A DNA stretch of 64,000 nucleotides from Lucinisca nassula (lineage: Eukaryota > Mollusca > Bivalvia > Lucinida > Lucinidae). The notes beneath the pieces are model-generated. The model was not told the DNA's origin and did not search any database. It saw only the letters and a program-made list of their open reading frames with translations. Shown piece by piece: positions 22,671 through 31,683 of the stretch. Numbering within the stretch: position 1 is the first letter of the stretch; every line of letters starts with the position of its first letter. The stretch is taken from assembly GCA_963580285.1 (NCBI GenBank), contig OY757017.1, positions 10,924,538 through 10,988,537 of the forward strand. The letters run 5' to 3'. A program made the translations under genes and the position numbers.

Positions 22671-23034
22671 TACCAGAACTTGCTAGAACAGTTAACAATT
22701 TGACCACTAATAAGCTTGTTAAGCTAACGATGCTTTGAACAACTGGAGCTAGATTTTGTTTTCTGTGGCTTTGGAATATATTTTCTTGCACACCAGACAA
22801 GGAAATCCGTTATTTTACCCTGGGATAGAAATTTATGTTCTCACCCTGGTGTTCCGACCCCAAATCGAATATAATCGCGTGTTTGATAAATGCACTGGTT
22901 GATTACAACCTCATGTGCGGCGTCGTCATGCGTGACGTCACTAAACAATCCTGTTGTATTATCACAAAATGGCGGACGTCGGTAACCGAATTGACAGCAA
23001 CATTAAAAATTCGCAATAGAAATGGAAGGTATGC

Positions 23035-23192
23035 AAGAAAAAGAATCCTATATGGGTGTGAGGGGTGGATAGAAAAATCCGTCCCTCGGGATCACTGTCC
23101 GGCATCACTCGGCAAGCCTCGTGATGCCGGACAGTGACCCTCGGGACGGATTTTTCCATCCACCCCTCACACCCATATTCGATTCTTATACT
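23035..23192. mobile_element. palindromic element, long perfect-looking arms
   Basis: TGTGAGGGGTGGATAGAAAA pairs with the complement near 23150-23172, and TCACTGTCCGGCATCAC pairs with GTGATGCCGGACAGTGA. The loop is under 15 bp, so this is a strong hairpin. Confidence 0.8.
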
Positions 23193-23244
23193 CTAGGGAC
23201 TCAAAAACTAGTTAAAATCAGCCATATGGGACAATTGTGATCAT

Positions 23245-23760
23245 CATGCCTCATGTCAAATCAAGGGACATTACCTGTATTGGCAGTTTTTCCAGCTCCG
23301 AAAATCCCGTAAAAATTAAAACAACCTCAAAATGACCCAATTTGTTTTTATTTGATTTTCTTAAATTTAACATTGGAGGAAAGAAAGATCATTTTGCTAC
23401 TTAAATTTAATTAACAACCTCCAAATGACCCAATTTGTTTTTATTTGATTTTCTTAAATCTAACGTTGGAGGAAAGAAAAATCATTTTCTACATAAATTT
23501 TCAGACACATTTTTCATTGCATAATGAATGTTTTCATTACTGTAGTTTAAATTTAGATACTGTAGCGTATTTTTGCTAATTTACTATTGCACTACATTAC
23601 ACAAAGAGTCCTATTTTTAATTCTAAAATTGACCAATCTTAATTTGATGAAATATATATATAGTTATATTCAACTTAACGGTAAAATATTGAATTTTTAT
23701 AATCTTAAACCACATTTTCGCTATCTAGCGTAGTAATGCAAAACATTATGGCATAGAATC
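23245..23760 (+). repeat. dispersed repeat, partner inverted at 50200-50665
   Basis: Words such as CCAGCTCCGAAAATCCCG, TTTATTTGATTTTCTTAAAT and AATTGACCAATCTTAATTTG appear as their complements in 50200-50665. In addition a roughly 65-bp unit (AATGACCCAATTTGTTTTTA) is tandemly duplicated here at about 23330 and 23415. Confidence 0.75.
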
Positions 23761-23864
23761 ATGTTCCCTATTAACTTCTATATATATTTTTGTCGCGTAA
23801 CTGGTAATTTAGTGGATATGCCTGGTAGACATGGTAGATGGGACACGGTTTTCGATTCATTTAA

Positions 23865-24097
23865 GGGGAATGGGAACACCTGGCTGATTTTTCCGCCATT
23901 TTTCAAAGGGAGACAACTTTCGGGACTTCCTGTTCGCCTTTCTATAAGCCCTGTCCCATTGAAAAAGGGGTCTACTCTTAAAGGAAAGAATTTGCTCCTC
24001 AGGAGCAAATTCTTTCATTTAATAGTTGACCCCTATTGAAATGGGAGGTAAAAGTACTTTGCAGGAGTTGCCTCCCCTGCAGGTGTTCCCATTCCCC
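23865..24097. mobile_element. MITE-E copy, TTAA duplication with empty site nearby
   Basis: The element runs from GGGGAATGGGAACACC to GGTGTTCCCATTCCCC between TTAA at 23861-23864 and 24098-24101. About 1.07 kb downstream the same flanks occur without it: GATTCAT-TTAA-ATTTCAC at about 24932-24949. The interior holds TTTGCTCCTCAGGAGCAAA. Confidence 0.93.
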
Positions 24098-24138
24098 TTA
24101 AATTTCACTGTATTCATAAATAGGAACAGAACAGAACT

Positions 24139-24316
24139 TTAACCCTTATCTTGCTGAATATTCATTTAAGCCACACTCATTTCTGTCTATCAACCAATCA
24201 AATTACTTCATATAATTTATTGCTACAAATTCATAAACTGAATGCCAAGCAGTGTAGATTCTGATCAGATGGCTTCTTCAGAAGATAGGGCAGGTCGTGA
24301 ACAGCATTATAAGAGT
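24139..24316. mobile_element. MITE-I copy, hairpin partly deleted
   Basis: It starts TTAACCCTTATCTTGCTGAA and ends CATTATAAGAGTTAA. Compared with 24980-25196 it lacks one arm of the GATCAGATGGCTTC hairpin. Confidence 0.75.
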
Positions 24317-24429
24317 TAATCTAAGGTCACTCATAGGTAGCGCAAAAGAATGAATATATACTAAAAATTCGGACACTTTGAGGACTTGCTGTAATTCCTC
24401 TAAAATTTTAATAAATTTGTTTCGTGATC

Positions 24430-24897
24430 CAGTATGTTTTTGTTCGTTTGATTTGAGGTTTAACGTCCCCGTCAACACTGTAAAGGTCATTTTGGAGACG
24501 TTGCTTCCAATTTTGTGGGACTTTTACCCGACATTGAGATAAAATGACATCTCAAGCCCTGTCGCACAATGAAACCAATAGGGTTTATAAGCATGGACGA
24601 TCCGCCTCGCACCGCGGTTCCTGTTTAATTAGATTAATAGTATTTTATTGCATACAGACAAAGCAATGGGGTTGGGTCACGAGTTCTACCAACATCAGTT
24701 ACGACCCTTCCCCTACAATAGCACAACTAAAATTTAAATTCACGTGACAGTGGCAAACAATGCAACATTCTAAAAAGGACAGGCTTAGATCCTCTAAGCG
24801 GTTTACCAGTACTAGTGTGCGGGCTGGATTCAGCTCTGCGTGGAAGCATCATGCAGCCCATATATTTCTTCAAGTCCCTATGGGCGGGGGCCGTGGT
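24430..24897 (-). mobile_element. SINE-1 copy carrying a 150-bp insertion
   Basis: Minus-strand SINE-1 from GCCCCCGCCCATAGGGAC to its CAAATCAAACGAAC tail. The order is interrupted at about 24619-24772 by unrelated sequence. The 27700-28010 copy lacks that insertion at the same site (GGTTCCTGGACAGGC). Confidence 0.8.
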
Positions 24898-24979
24898 AGA
24901 CATAGTAGATGGAAGATGGGACACGGTTTTCGATTCATTTAAATTTCACAGTATTCATCAATAGGAACAGAACAGAACT

Positions 24980-25196
24980 TAAACCCTTATCTTGCTGAAT
25001 ATTCATTTAAGCCACACCCATTTCTGTCTACCAACCAATCAAATTACTTGATCTAATTTATTGCTACAAATTCATAAACTGAATGCCAAACAGTGTAGAT
25101 CCTGATCAGATGGCTTCTTCAGAAGCCATCTGATCTTGATCTACACTGTTTGCAAAGATAGGGCTTGTCGTGAACAGCATGATAAGAGTTAATCTA
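24980..25196. mobile_element. MITE-I copy with complete hairpin
   Basis: TTAAACCCTTATCTTGCTGA to ATGATAAGAGTTAA, with the intact hairpin GATCAGATGGCTTCTTCAG / CTGAAGAAGCCATCTGATC. Confidence 0.82.
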
Positions 25197-25339
25197 AGGT
25201 CACTCATAGGTGGCGTAGAAGAATGAATATAAACCGTAAAATCCTAAAAATTCGGACACTTTGAGGACTTGCTGTAATTCTTCTAAAAGTTTAATAAATT
25301 TGTTGCATGATCCAGTATGTAGTCCAGATGATGTAGACG

Positions 25340-25412
25340 GAATGACAAACAGTTTAGACCATGATCGAACTGCTCCTTCAGGAACAGTCTGATCTGGGTC
25401 TGCACTGTTTGC
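25340..25412. repeat. hairpin related to MITE-H/I cores
   Basis: AACAGTTTAGACCATGATCG pairs imperfectly with CTGATCTGGGTCTGCACTG followed by TTTGC. It is a remnant without clear ends. Confidence 0.55.
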
Positions 25413-25571
25413 TTAGGCATGCCTATCCCAATACTTAGGCTCATTACATTAATGATCTATACACATGCAGAAACACATGAAAAAATGAGGAAAATACAAT
25501 CAGTTGAAACTAAATAATTCCACTAGAAATTGAAAACTTCTTCATAATAATTTCTATAAATCTAGGTTTTG

Positions 25572-25868
25572 TTTGTTTGTTTGATTTGAGGTTTAACGTT
25601 CCCGTCATCACTGATAGGTCATTTTAGAGACGTTGCTTCCAATTTTGTGGGATTTTTACCCGACATTGAGATGAAATGACATCTCAAGCCCTGTCGCCCA
25701 ATGAAACCAATAGGATTTATAAGCATGGACGGTCCGACTCGCACCGCTTTGCCTGGGCAGGCGTAGATCCTCTGAGCGGTTTACCAATACTCGTGTGCAG
25801 TCGGTTTCAGCTCTGCGTGGAAGCATCATGCAGCCCATCTATTTCTTCAAGCCCCGATTGGCGGGGAC
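25572..25868 (-). mobile_element. SINE-1 copy
   Basis: Full minus-strand order from CGCCAATCGGGGCTTGAAG to the GTTTGTTTGTTTGATTTGAG tail (read on the plus strand at 25570). Confidence 0.85.
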
Positions 25869-26093
25869 CGAATCTTAATATGGGTAATTCAATGATTTGT
25901 TTAACAATTTTGGACGTTGAACATTCCTTAAATTTAATATTCTTAGGTCTCTATATGCCCATATATTTACTTGCAGACTATGAGGCCTTGGTCCATGTGA
26001 GCATTTTTCTTTAGCAAGCTGTAAAGATAAAACTAGTATACATCACGTAAACACACCTGTTCATAATTTTTTCTCCTTTAGTTTATAAAGGTA

Positions 26094-26745
<652 letters not shown>

Positions 26746-26753
26746 TATCTTTC

Positions 26754-27415
26754 TTCTTATTTCTAAGTTTTGAGCAGACATATGAATACATATTAGGATT
26801 TTCATTTTTTTGGTGGTATAACTTTCGATATGTTTGAATAGCGAAAGCAGATGAAAATAAACCTTCAAGTGCTGCGGAAAATTTTAGAGCAAGGATAATC
26901 GTTATTTTTCAAATAAGACAGTTTCGATGTAATGTACGTCCAGCCTGTATTCTCTGGAGAAAAAAAAAAACAAATAAACAGAAAATGCCGTCTAAAGTCG
27001 CGTTTAGCACCTAAAATAATTAACAGAATACAGTCCCGTCGAAATGTTAAACATCACATTTTCTCTGAGAAAATAGCGCATTTTTCTCTGGAAGCAAAAT
27101 CATTTGCGTGCAACTGGCCATTTAGCAGCGAGATTCCAGCCATTGACACGATGAAATATCCATATAATTAAGACAGGTCAATATGTCAATATCTTAACGA
27201 GCAAATGGACAAAATTTAAAATTATATAGTAGGCACGTGCTGGGCGCGTGCGTCTTGATCGGAAGTGCATTTTCAGATTTGGCTTCAGTATTTATATTGT
27301 CAAATCTGATAAATACATTGATTTGCGTTAAATTGCAGTAATTAAATTTAGAACATTGATTTAAATGAAAAGTTGTGCTCACAATAGCGTCAGTACAAGC
27401 CTTGTGTCAGCTTAA
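26754..27415. other. no recognisable feature
   Basis: About 660 bp of AT-rich DNA. A 79-codon frame at 26932 has no family resemblance and no supporting context. Confidence 0.4.
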
Positions 27416-27423
27416 ACGATGCG

Positions 27424-27699
27424 TCACATCACGTGAACTAGTCCGTGAAATGAACACCCTCCTAAACCCTACTTTATATAGGAAAACTGTGAAAACTGTG
27501 ATTTACTGGGGGTAGACATTATTTTCCTTATTTCTGCTACATGACATAGGTTGTGGGTACTCGTTAGAACCGCCTCAATGAGGCGGTTCTAACGAGCACC
27601 CACAACACCACAACATATGTTTGCCAAAAATAAGATAAATATCCGACGGATTTTCATCAGAAACAATTAGGAGAAATGCACTATATCGCACGGTGTGTT
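27424..27699. mobile_element. MITE-A copy
   Basis: Begins TCACATCACGTGAACTAGTC, contains the perfect core GTTAGAACCGCCTCAATGAG with its complement, and ends CGCACGGTGTGTTTTTG. It abuts a SINE-1. Confidence 0.85.
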
Positions 27700-28010
27700 T
27701 TTGTTTTGTTTGATTTGAGGTTTAACGTCCCCGTCAACACTGTAAAGGTCATTTTGGAGACGTTGCTTCCAATTTCGTGGGACTTTTACCCAACATTGAG
27801 ATGAAATGACATCTCAAGCCCTGTCGCCAAATGAAACCAATAGGGTTTATTAGCATGGACGGTCCGCCTCGCACCGTGGTTCCTGGACAGGCTTAGATCC
27901 TCTAAGCGGTTTACCAGTACTAGTATGCGGGCCGGATTCAGCTCTGCGTGGAAGCATCATGCAGCCCATATATTTCTTCAAGCCCCTATGGACGGGGGCT
28001 TACCGTAATG
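27700..28010 (-). mobile_element. SINE-1 copy
   Basis: Minus-strand SINE-1 ending in the plus-strand GTTTGTTTGATTTGAGGTTT tail at 27700 and starting near CCCCTATGGACGGGGGC. Confidence 0.85.
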
Positions 28011-28016
28011 TGTCAG

Positions 28017-28198
28017 TTTAAGGAAAATTGGAACACTTGGCAGATTTTTCCGCCATTTTTCAAAGGGAGACACCTTTCGGAATTTCCTGATCCTTAGGAG
28101 CAAATTCTTTCCTTTAAGAGTTGACCCCTATTTAGATGGAAGACAAAATACTTTTGCAAGAGTTGCCTCCCCTGAAGGTGTACCCATTCCCCTTAAAT
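28017..28198. mobile_element. MITE-E copy with internal deletion
   Basis: TTAAGGAAAATTGGAACAC to GTGTACCCATTCCCCTTAA. About 50 bp of the interior seen in the 23865 copy, including half of the TCCTCAGGAG palindrome, is missing. Confidence 0.8.
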
Positions 28199-28202
28199 CG
28201 TG

Positions 28203-28335
28203 TGTCGCATCACGTTAAAAAGTCCGTGTAATGAACACCCCTCTAAACCCACTTTATGTAGAGGAAACCGTGGTTTACGAGTACATGGGCATGCACTATT
28301 TTTTGTATTCTGCTTCAAGACAAAGGCTGTGAGTA
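28203..28335. mobile_element. MITE-A, left half, split by the mariner
   Basis: GTCGCATCACGTTAAAAAGT, TAAACCCACTTTATGTAGAG and AGGCTGTGAGTA follow the MITE-A order and break off exactly at TA. The order resumes at 46194 with TACTCGTTAGAACCGCC. It is the outermost shell of the nest. Confidence 0.9.
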
Positions 28336-28476
28336 CGAGAACTGTTCAAATATGAATGCAACTAAGCACATAAAAATGATTCCGTGATAGATTTCGATGA
28401 AAAATTTATTTTGTCCCCTCAAAGTATTCCCCTTTAACAGATATACAAACTGTCAGTCTTCTGGATATATATATAT
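28336..28476 (-). mobile_element. mariner element, 3' portion with terminal inverted repeat
   Basis: The outer end CGAGAACTGTTCAAATATGA (28336-28361 in total) is the inverted match of 46168-46193 with one difference. It lies against the TA at 28334-28335. Inside it, on the minus strand, is the last exon-less stretch of the transposase (28406-28476): CISVKGEYFEG followed by TAA, the typical mariner C-terminus. The Polinton cut the gene between this and 44975. Confidence 0.92.
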
Positions 28477-28637
28477 AGTGGGGGTACGGCGATATATTCG
28501 TTGTCCGCAACGAATATACCACCAATCCGAGCACAATACATATACCACAATTTTCCAACGGCGATACAAACTATATCGCCGACTTCAAACGGCGATATAC
28601 CTCACTTTCTTCCGCTATATCACCGATTGAAGCACTT
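28477..28637. repeat. Polinton left terminal inverted repeat
   Basis: 161 bp, differing from the right repeat only in CTTCAAACGG versus CTTCCAACGG. It contains four CGGCGATA words (both orientations) and a perfect hairpin, ATATTCGTTG-TCCG-CAACGAATAT, near the tip. These may be binding sites for integrase or replication proteins (inference). Confidence 0.97.
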
Positions 28638-28686
28638 AAGTAATGCTTATGCAATGTTTTAAGTAAAATAGCAATACTAAAAAACA

Positions 28687-29286
28687 ATGCTGTTAGAAAT
28701 ATTATCAATCACTGCAATCTTATCAATAATCATAACAAACACAGCAATCTTATCAATAATCGGATACGTGATGTTTTATTTTTTTAAAATAAAAAATATA
28801 TTTCGTAAAATAAAAATGGACGCTGAAGAACTATTACAAGACATTGAATGTGAAAGCACAGAAAATAATGAACAAGAAACAAAACGTGAGCGATTATCAG
28901 CCATTGTTGCTGGTGGTGGTAGTAAGCAGTATCTTGGTAAAGACTTACAACTATCAGACATTGATACAATGACAGCAGAACAAATAAACAAACTTTACTG
29001 CAGATATGAAGCAAGATTGGGAGCAAGTATGACTAAGACATTGGGTAATTCTTTTATTAGCTTATATGTGATGGGTGTTTCAAAGTATTTCAATGTTGTT
29101 AATTCACCTAAACTGATACAAGACTTAGAGGAAGACCCTTTTATCAATCACGCTTTGACAAGTTCATGTTGTGAATTGTACTATAGATATGGAATGTACC
29201 TTGCTCCATTAACTGCAATTTTAACAACAGCAAGACATATTGATTTTAATAAAAAAGAAAATATCTCCTTAGAAAAAAATGAGTGA
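28687..29286 (+). CDS. conserved Polinton protein, function unknown
   Basis: The frame allows 199 aa, but I favour the internal ATG at 28816 (MDAEELLQDIE), which has the same A-rich AAAATAAAAATGG leader as other genes of this element. That gives about 156 aa. The upstream extension is very hydrophobic and includes a repeated AILSII motif from an 18-bp DNA duplication (28714 and 28744). If used, it would add a membrane anchor. The body has LYCRYEARLGASMTKTLG and a C-terminal ELYYRYGMYLAPLTA, which I recall as conserved in mollusc and cnidarian Polintons. It overlaps the next gene by 8 bp. Confidence 0.75.
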   Translation: MLLEILSITAILSIIITNTAILSIIGYVMFYFFKIKNIFRKIKMDAEELLQDIECESTENNEQETKRERLSAIVAGGGSKQYLGKDLQLSDIDTMTAEQINKLYCRYEARLGASMTKTLGNSFISLYVMGVSKYFNVVNSPKLIQDLEEDPFINHALTSSCCELYYRYGMYLAPLTAILTTARHIDFNKKENISLEKNE

Positions 29287-29620
29287 TACTGAAGTTAAAA
29301 CAAAAGACCCAAGACGAGTATCTGCTGGTAAGAAAGGTGCAGAAGCAAGAAAAAGAAATGCAGAATTAAGAAGAAAGGAGACTGAAACTATAAAGAAAGA
29401 AAACATGGAATTAAAATCTATAACAAAAGATGATGAAGTCGGCTCTCCAAATTCACAGAATATAAATATATACAAAAATTATATACCATTATGCATAACA
29501 GTTGGAGTTGTTGGAATAGGATTGTATATGTACAAGTCTAAACAAGTTGTACCACAACAACCTATGATGCAACAACCTATTATACAACAAAAAGAAATTG
29601 ACCCATTTGAATTTAATTAA
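29279..29620 (+). CDS. small basic single-pass membrane protein of Polinton
   Basis: 113 aa. The N-terminal half is highly charged, with DPRRVSAGKKGAEARKRNA, and likely helical. One membrane segment follows (about residues 71-90, IPLCITVGVVGIGLYMY). The tail is rich in Gln and Pro (QQPMMQQPIIQQ). The ATG is preceded by AGAAAAAA and overlaps the end of the gene before it. Short basic proteins with a VxAGKKxAE motif are common in Polintons as I recall, but no role is established. A structural or membrane role is inference. Confidence 0.72.
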   Translation: MSDTEVKTKDPRRVSAGKKGAEARKRNAELRRKETETIKKENMELKSITKDDEVGSPNSQNINIYKNYIPLCITVGVVGIGLYMYKSKQVVPQQPMMQQPIIQQKEIDPFEFN

Positions 29621-29652
29621 TTTAAAAAAATAATATTCTCATTAAAAAAAAA

Positions 29653-29889
29653 ATGACAACCTCAATAGACGGAAAACAAATTGCAAACATGTTATATCAT
29701 GCTGGAGTGGAAACTGTATTAACTGTTGGATATTCAGAATTAGGTAGAAAACTATTGAAAAGACCAGCACCAAAAGTAGATTTTAATATGACAGATATTG
29801 GTATGTTGTCCATTGATATATTACTTGCAATGGCAACAAAGGATATGCTTGTTAAGCAAGGTATTATTCCTGCAGATATTATGAAGTAA
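29653..29889 (+). CDS. small Polinton protein, function unknown
   Basis: 78 aa starting directly after a run of nine A. Motifs HAGVETVLTVGYSELGRKLL and ATKDMLVKQGIIP resemble a small protein seen beside capsid genes in invertebrate Polintons (memory, not searched). It has no Cys or obvious catalytic residues. Hydrophobic stretches at about 18-26 and 48-60 might touch membrane. It lies 32 bp after the previous gene, in the same direction. Confidence 0.7.
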   Translation: MTTSIDGKQIANMLYHAGVETVLTVGYSELGRKLLKRPAPKVDFNMTDIGMLSIDILLAMATKDMLVKQGIIPADIMK

Positions 29890-29920
29890 TTTTAATATTT
29901 TTTTTTTCCATTATATAAAA

Positions 29921-30355
29921 ATGGCAAGTGCAGTAGCATTAATGGTTGGAGGAGCAATTACAAACGCATTAGCATTTTCAGGCAGTAATTATTTATTTTC
30001 ACACATGGGTAGCAATAGTGATGAGGAGAGAAAAAGACATGATAAGGCGATGGAACAATTAGAATCAGCAACAACTGCGTGGAATGAGAAGAGAACAGAA
30101 AGATTGGATTTTATTAATGAGCAACTGAAGAAGGAACATCATGCTGTGGATGGGTTCAGTGATGCTGACACTGCTATGAAACAATATTATTATATTACAG
30201 GAAAACAATTGCCAGATAATTTATCCACACCATTACCACCAAAACCTACATTAAGTGATTTTTACACTCCATCAGAAGACCAGAAAAATAGAGAGATTGC
30301 ATTTGTTGTTGGTGGTATGGCATTGACAGGATTTGTTGCTTGGAAGTTGATGTAG
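29921..30355 (+). CDS. small Polinton protein with two membrane segments
   Basis: 144 aa. The N-terminus MASAVALMVGGAITNALAFS is a hydrophobic segment. A charged coiled helix follows (EERKRHDKAMEQLESATTAW), then a Pro-rich linker (STPLPPKP). A second hydrophobic segment is at the C-terminus (AFVVGGMALTGFVAWKLM). I recall the ALMVGGA...NALAF start as a Polinton hallmark. A TATATAAAA stretch abuts the ATG. Its 3' end overlaps the convergent gene at 30272 by 84 bp if that frame is used in full. Confidence 0.75.
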   Translation: MASAVALMVGGAITNALAFSGSNYLFSHMGSNSDEERKRHDKAMEQLESATTAWNEKRTERLDFINEQLKKEHHAVDGFSDADTAMKQYYYITGKQLPDNLSTPLPPKPTLSDFYTPSEDQKNREIAFVVGGMALTGFVAWKLM

Positions 30356-30745
30356 GTAAAAAAAAAAATATTTTTTGACATAATCTTTCTTTGGAAAAAC
30401 TAAATCATAAGCATGATATTTATTTTTTTTATTATTCTTACATGGTTTCAAACCAAGTGGTCTTACATAAAATGGTGGTTCTTTACCTTCTATCTTCTTT
30501 GTGAGATGTGCAGGACTCCATACTTCACCATTGTCTTTGAGAGTTAAAATTACACTCACACCATTTTCTGTGTTAATTTCTCTGTAGTCAGTGATTGTAT
30601 AAATGTTGTTGATTTCTAAATCAGTCCATTTCTTTGTGTCAAATTGACTTTGTTCCTTTAACAGCTCTTCAAACTCTTCTTTTGTAGGTGAATAGTCATC
30701 ATCAAGCAATTGTGCTATATTTTGCGTTTGTGCGTTCTTTGACAT
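30272..30745 (-). CDS. probable OB-fold ssDNA-binding protein
   Basis: Frame of 157 aa. The N-terminal 45 residues are acidic. The core (about 40-115) has a beta-rich pattern with YTITDYREINTENG, VILTLKDNGEVWSP and FYVRPLGLKPC, which resembles small OB-fold single-strand DNA-binding proteins found in Polintons. The last 40 residues, after FPKKDYVKK, are low complexity, antisense to the previous gene, and may not be conserved. The start follows TATATATAAAAAG on the minus strand and is divergent from the integrase gene, 38 bp apart. Function is inference from pattern; sure of the gene, less of the role. Confidence 0.65.
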   Translation of the reverse strand: MSKNAQTQNIAQLLDDDYSPTKEEFEELLKEQSQFDTKKWTDLEINNIYTITDYREINTENGVSVILTLKDNGEVWSPAHLTKKIEGKEPPFYVRPLGLKPCKNNKKNKYHAYDLVFPKKDYVKKYFFFYLHQLPSNKSCQCHTTNNKCNLSIFLVF

Positions 30746-30783
30746 CTTTTTATATATAAATATTTTTTCTTAAATAAAAATAA

Positions 30784-31683
30784 ATGGAGAAGATATACTA
30801 TAGTCCAAAAGGTTTCTGGAAAGGACACTCAGCTGTTGGTAAGTTAGCAAAAGAAGCAAAGGTTAGTCAGAAACAAGCATTAGAGTTCTTAAAGAAACAA
30901 GCAGTATGGCAAATATATTTACCTGCACCTAAGAAAATAATAAGACCTAAATTTGATGTGTCTGCAGAGAATGAAGTTCATCAGGCTGATTTGTTGTTTT
31001 TACCTCACGATACTATTGGTAGAAAAACATACAAGTATGCATTGACAGTGGTTGATATTGGAACAAGATATAAAGAAGCCGAACCTTTGACGTCGAAAGA
31101 TAGTAAAGAAGTTGCAAATGCTTTTGAGAAGATTTATAAAAGACATTTGAAGTATCCTAAACTATTGCAAGTTGATCCTGGTAGAGAATTTATGAGTTCC
31201 GTTTCAACTTTGATGGAAAAGCATAATACCAAAATAAGAAGAGGTAGAAAAGAAATACACAGAGACCAAGGAATAGTAGAAAGATTTAATAGAACCTTAG
31301 CAGAAAGATTGTTTGGTTATCAGTATGCAAAAGAGATTGATACTAAAAAAAGAAACAGAGAATGGGTTAAGAGATTATCTGATGTTATTAAAGCATTAAA
31401 TAAGGAGACGAAAAAACCTCCTCCAATTATAACAAGAAAAGTTGATGCTGAAATTTGTCCTTATGCAAATGTTAGATATTTGTATCAACCTGGAGAATTA
31501 GAAGGTGGTGGAAAGAGAAGGGCTACTGACCCAGTATGGTCTGTTGATATTCATAAGATTGACTATCATATTATAACGCAGGGAATAAGAGTTTATTATT
31601 TGAAATCTCCTGCACCTAAGAGAGGGTTTGTCAAAGAGGAATTACTTATTGTTCCGGCTGATACCCATACGCGTATGTCGTGA
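30784..31683 (+). CDS. retroviral-type integrase (rve fold)
   Basis: 299 aa. Residues 1-50 form a helical N-terminal region. The catalytic core has Asp69 (QADLLFL), Asp131 (QVDPGREF) and Glu167 (QGIVERFNRTL), a D,D35E arrangement. The C-terminal part (about 215-290) contains YANVRYLYQPGELEG and VKEELLIVP, suggesting an SH3-like DNA-binding fold. It would join the terminal inverted repeats to target DNA and create the 6-bp duplication seen here. All catalytic residues are present and the frame is intact. It converges on the polymerase gene with a 38-bp overlap. The start ATG follows an AAATAAAAATAA leader. Confidence 0.95.
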   Translation: MEKIYYSPKGFWKGHSAVGKLAKEAKVSQKQALEFLKKQAVWQIYLPAPKKIIRPKFDVSAENEVHQADLLFLPHDTIGRKTYKYALTVVDIGTRYKEAEPLTSKDSKEVANAFEKIYKRHLKYPKLLQVDPGREFMSSVSTLMEKHNTKIRRGRKEIHRDQGIVERFNRTLAERLFGYQYAKEIDTKKRNREWVKRLSDVIKALNKETKKPPPIITRKVDAEICPYANVRYLYQPGELEGGGKRRATDPVWSVDIHKIDYHIITQGIRVYYLKSPAPKRGFVKEELLIVPADTHTRMS

